NCBI GenBank assembly: GCA_002341165.1
Contig: DDNL01000032.1
Span: 1 to 64,000, forward strand
Reading direction: 5' to 3'
Length of the DNA stretch: 64,000 nt
DNA from: Shewanellaceae bacterium UBA2521
GTDB taxonomy: Bacteria; Pseudomonadota; Gammaproteobacteria; Enterobacterales; Shewanellaceae
A model generated the notes under the pieces. That model did no database searches, was not told the origin of the DNA, and saw nothing but the letters and a program-made list of their open reading frames with translations. The position numbers and the translations under genes were made by a program. Position 1 is the stretch's first letter. Every line of letters starts with the position of its first letter. Shown here one piece after another: positions 62,260 to 64,000 of the stretch.

Positions 62260-62274
62260 ATGAATAAAGCTTAA
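62260..62274 (+). CDS. Possible four-codon leader peptide (MNKA) before the antiporter gene
   Basis: AGGAGGTGAGTG, a consensus ribosome binding site, is followed by ATGAATAAAGCTTAA, a four-codon frame. ACCTC about 13 bases upstream can pair with the GAGGT of this SD and hide it. The antiporter gene starts 67 bases later with a poor SD of its own. A leader with translation-dependent control is possible but unproven. Confidence 0.25.
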   Translation: MNKA

Positions 62275-62341
62275 TTCTCTTACCGATTTATAGGGATTTA
62301 TCGACTATAATTAAAGTTTAAAAAGGTCATTTAAAGCCGTT

Positions 62342-63970
62342 ATGGAATCAGAAATTTTTGAACCAGCTATTTTACTCATTACCCTAACCTGTGGGTTAGC
62401 CATGAATCGTGTCGGGATTCCTCCACTTATAGGATATCTTGCTGCTGGCTTTATTCTGTTCGCTCTCGACTTTAACGAATCTAACTTACCCCTGCTTACG
62501 GATATCGCAAATATTGGGGTGTATCTATTACTCTTTGTCATCGGTTTAAAGCTCGACTTAACCAACCTGTTAAAGCCCTATGTCTGGGCAACCGCTTCTT
62601 TGCATATGGTTTTATTCAGTATTGTGAGTGTATCCCTTTTTAAGTCTTTAACCTATCTAGGCGTAATACACTTAGATACACTCACAGCTGAACATTTATT
62701 ACTTCTTGCCTTTGCAATCAGCTTCTCAAGTACGGTTTTTGTCATGAAAACACTCGAGGCGCGTGGAGAGCTTGAGTCACGCTATGGTCAAATTGCTATT
62801 GGTATTTTGATCATCCAAGACTTATTTGCTGTGATGTTTCTGACCTTCTCAAAAGGTGAGCTACCTTCTATTTATGCACTAGGGTTATTGGCTTTACCTG
62901 TTATACGACCTTTATTTTATCGTGCTTGCGATCACTTAGGTCATGGTGATTTACTGGTACTCTTTGGTCTGGTTATGACTCTTATTTTTGGTGCTTATCT
63001 CTTTGAATTAGCAGGATTAAAACCTGACTTAGGTGCTCTGATGATGGGGCTGCTGTTATCAAAACATCCGAAAGCGTCTGAAATAGCCAGCTCTTTATTC
63101 TATTTTAAAGAGCTCTTTTTAGTTTCATTCTTTGTCACAATAGGTTTAAAGGGACTGCCTACATGGAATGATTTATGGCTCGCCCTCACTTTAATCTTGT
63201 TTTTACCCTTGAAAGGTATGTTGTTTGCCATACTTCTCACGCGATTTCTTTTACGAGCGAGAACGGCATTTTTATCATCTTTGTCTTTGATGAATTACTC
63301 AGAGTTTGGGCTTATTGTGACTGCGGTCGCCATCAGCCAAGGGTTACTCCCCGATCATCTTATTATTACACTCGCCCTGACCCTTTCCTTGAGTTTTTTA
63401 ATCGCCGCGCCACTTAATTTACACTCAGAACATATCTATAAATATATTCATAAATATATTGTGCCTTTTGAGCGTATAGATGCCAACCAAGAGGATAAAC
63501 CTATTGATATAGGAGAGCCTAGATTTTTAATTCTAGGTATGGGACGTATTGGTACAGAAGCCTATAACGAGCTTAGAAAACACTTTGGTAATGTCATTGT
63601 CGGTATTGATCACAAACCTGAAACTGTTGAAGTACATCAACAACAAGATCGCGTTGTCGTTTTAGGCGATGCAACAGATACAGACTTTTGGTCTAAACTC
63701 AATCCAGCCAAACACGTCTACCATATTCTTTTATGTATGCCACACCATCAAGCTAATATTTTGGCATTAGAACAAATTCAAGCAAGCTCTTACTCAGGAA
63801 AATTTAGTTCTATGTCGTATTATCATGATGAGCGAGAGCTACTTGAACAAAGTGGCGTAGACTATACATATAGCATTTATGAAGCTGCGGGTATTGGCTT
63901 GGCTCGAGATATTATTAAAAGTAGCCGCAAAGATCTTCAAACTAAGATTCTTCGAGACTTTAAAGATTAA
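62342..63970 (+). CDS. Kef-type monovalent cation:proton antiporter with TrkA-N domain
   Basis: 542 residues. About twelve transmembrane segments form the CPA2 (Kef) antiporter: GIPPLIGYLAAGFILFAL, DIANIGVYLLLFVIGLKLDL, and LLLAFAISFSSTVFVMKTLE, where the SSTVFVMK helix break is typical; GIPPLIGYL and LKPDLGALMMGLLLSKHP continue the core. The C-terminal RCK/TrkA-N Rossmann domain (about 400-510) starts FLILGMGRIGTEAYNELRKH (GxGRxG nucleotide loop) with GDATDTDFW. It resembles E. coli YbaL/KefB and probably exports K+ in exchange for H+ under NAD(H) or thiol control. The SD is weak; see the small leader frame upstream. The gene is complete. Confidence 0.92.
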   Translation: MESEIFEPAILLITLTCGLAMNRVGIPPLIGYLAAGFILFALDFNESNLPLLTDIANIGVYLLLFVIGLKLDLTNLLKPYVWATASLHMVLFSIVSVSLFKSLTYLGVIHLDTLTAEHLLLLAFAISFSSTVFVMKTLEARGELESRYGQIAIGILIIQDLFAVMFLTFSKGELPSIYALGLLALPVIRPLFYRACDHLGHGDLLVLFGLVMTLIFGAYLFELAGLKPDLGALMMGLLLSKHPKASEIASSLFYFKELFLVSFFVTIGLKGLPTWNDLWLALTLILFLPLKGMLFAILLTRFLLRARTAFLSSLSLMNYSEFGLIVTAVAISQGLLPDHLIITLALTLSLSFLIAAPLNLHSEHIYKYIHKYIVPFERIDANQEDKPIDIGEPRFLILGMGRIGTEAYNELRKHFGNVIVGIDHKPETVEVHQQQDRVVVLGDATDTDFWSKLNPAKHVYHILLCMPHHQANILALEQIQASSYSGKFSSMSYYHDERELLEQSGVDYTYSIYEAAGIGLARDIIKSSRKDLQTKILRDFKD

Positions 63971-64000
63971 TATCGAATCATGCTCTAAAACTGAGTGGGA

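Overview
The window is a stretch of chromosome from a motile gammaproteobacterium. It is AT-rich, with short intergenic gaps and ordinary Shine-Dalgarno sites. Ribosomal proteins S6, S18 and L9, ElbB, DusA, YebG and FlgO/FlgP/FlgT are all of gammaproteobacterial type. I cannot name the genus. The flagellar gene order (flgT/flgO-flgP, flgN-flgM-flgA, cheV-cheR, flgBCDEFGHIJKL, flagellins, fliD-fliT-fliS) is that of the polar flagellar locus of Vibrio, Shewanella and Pseudomonas. FlgO/P/T indicate an outer-membrane-associated H/T-ring basal body.

Layout. 1-6.8 kb: housekeeping and envelope genes (partial secreted protein, elbB, dusA, a crotonase, a PCu(A)C copper chaperone, a DUF2333 protein, a TolC-family channel, a short-chain dehydrogenase). 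6.8-8.1 kb: the rpsF-rpsR-rplI operon. 8.1-46 kb: an almost unbroken flagellar/chemotaxis locus. 46.1 kb: tRNA-Arg(CCT). 46.7-51.4 kb: an accessory block of very low GC with three related LuxR-type proteins (one lacking its DNA-binding domain), an MFS transporter and a serine recombinase. 51.7-64 kb: a lipoprotein, DNA polymerase IV, glutathione peroxidase, a YejM-like membrane sulfatase-fold protein, gamma-glutamyltranspeptidase, a NahK-like sugar kinase, YebG, a YjiH-family carrier and a Kef-type antiporter.

The flagellar locus is unusual. Almost every axial protein outside the rod is enlarged or duplicated: flagellins of 1014, 949 and 720 residues, two hook proteins (1125 and 533), two FlgK (774 and 709) and a FlgL of 1078 residues containing an internal duplication. 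Promoters can be read directly. Sigma-54 sites precede flgB, flgA and flgT. FliA (sigma-28) sites with 11-bp spacers and GCCGATA(A/T) -10 boxes precede fliD, two flagellins and flgO. Two more lie in tandem at the start of an 893-bp gap upstream of the third flagellin. That gap holds three copies of a 24-bp element. Part of the element, AGGTTGATTTAA, is exactly complementary to a segment just after the stop codon of the third flagellin, and the same segment can also pair with that gene's own ribosome binding site. This repeat/3'UTR arrangement, possibly an RNA-based control of flagellin output, is the best candidate here for something undescribed. The LuxR/MFS cassette with its HTH-less paralogue is the second.
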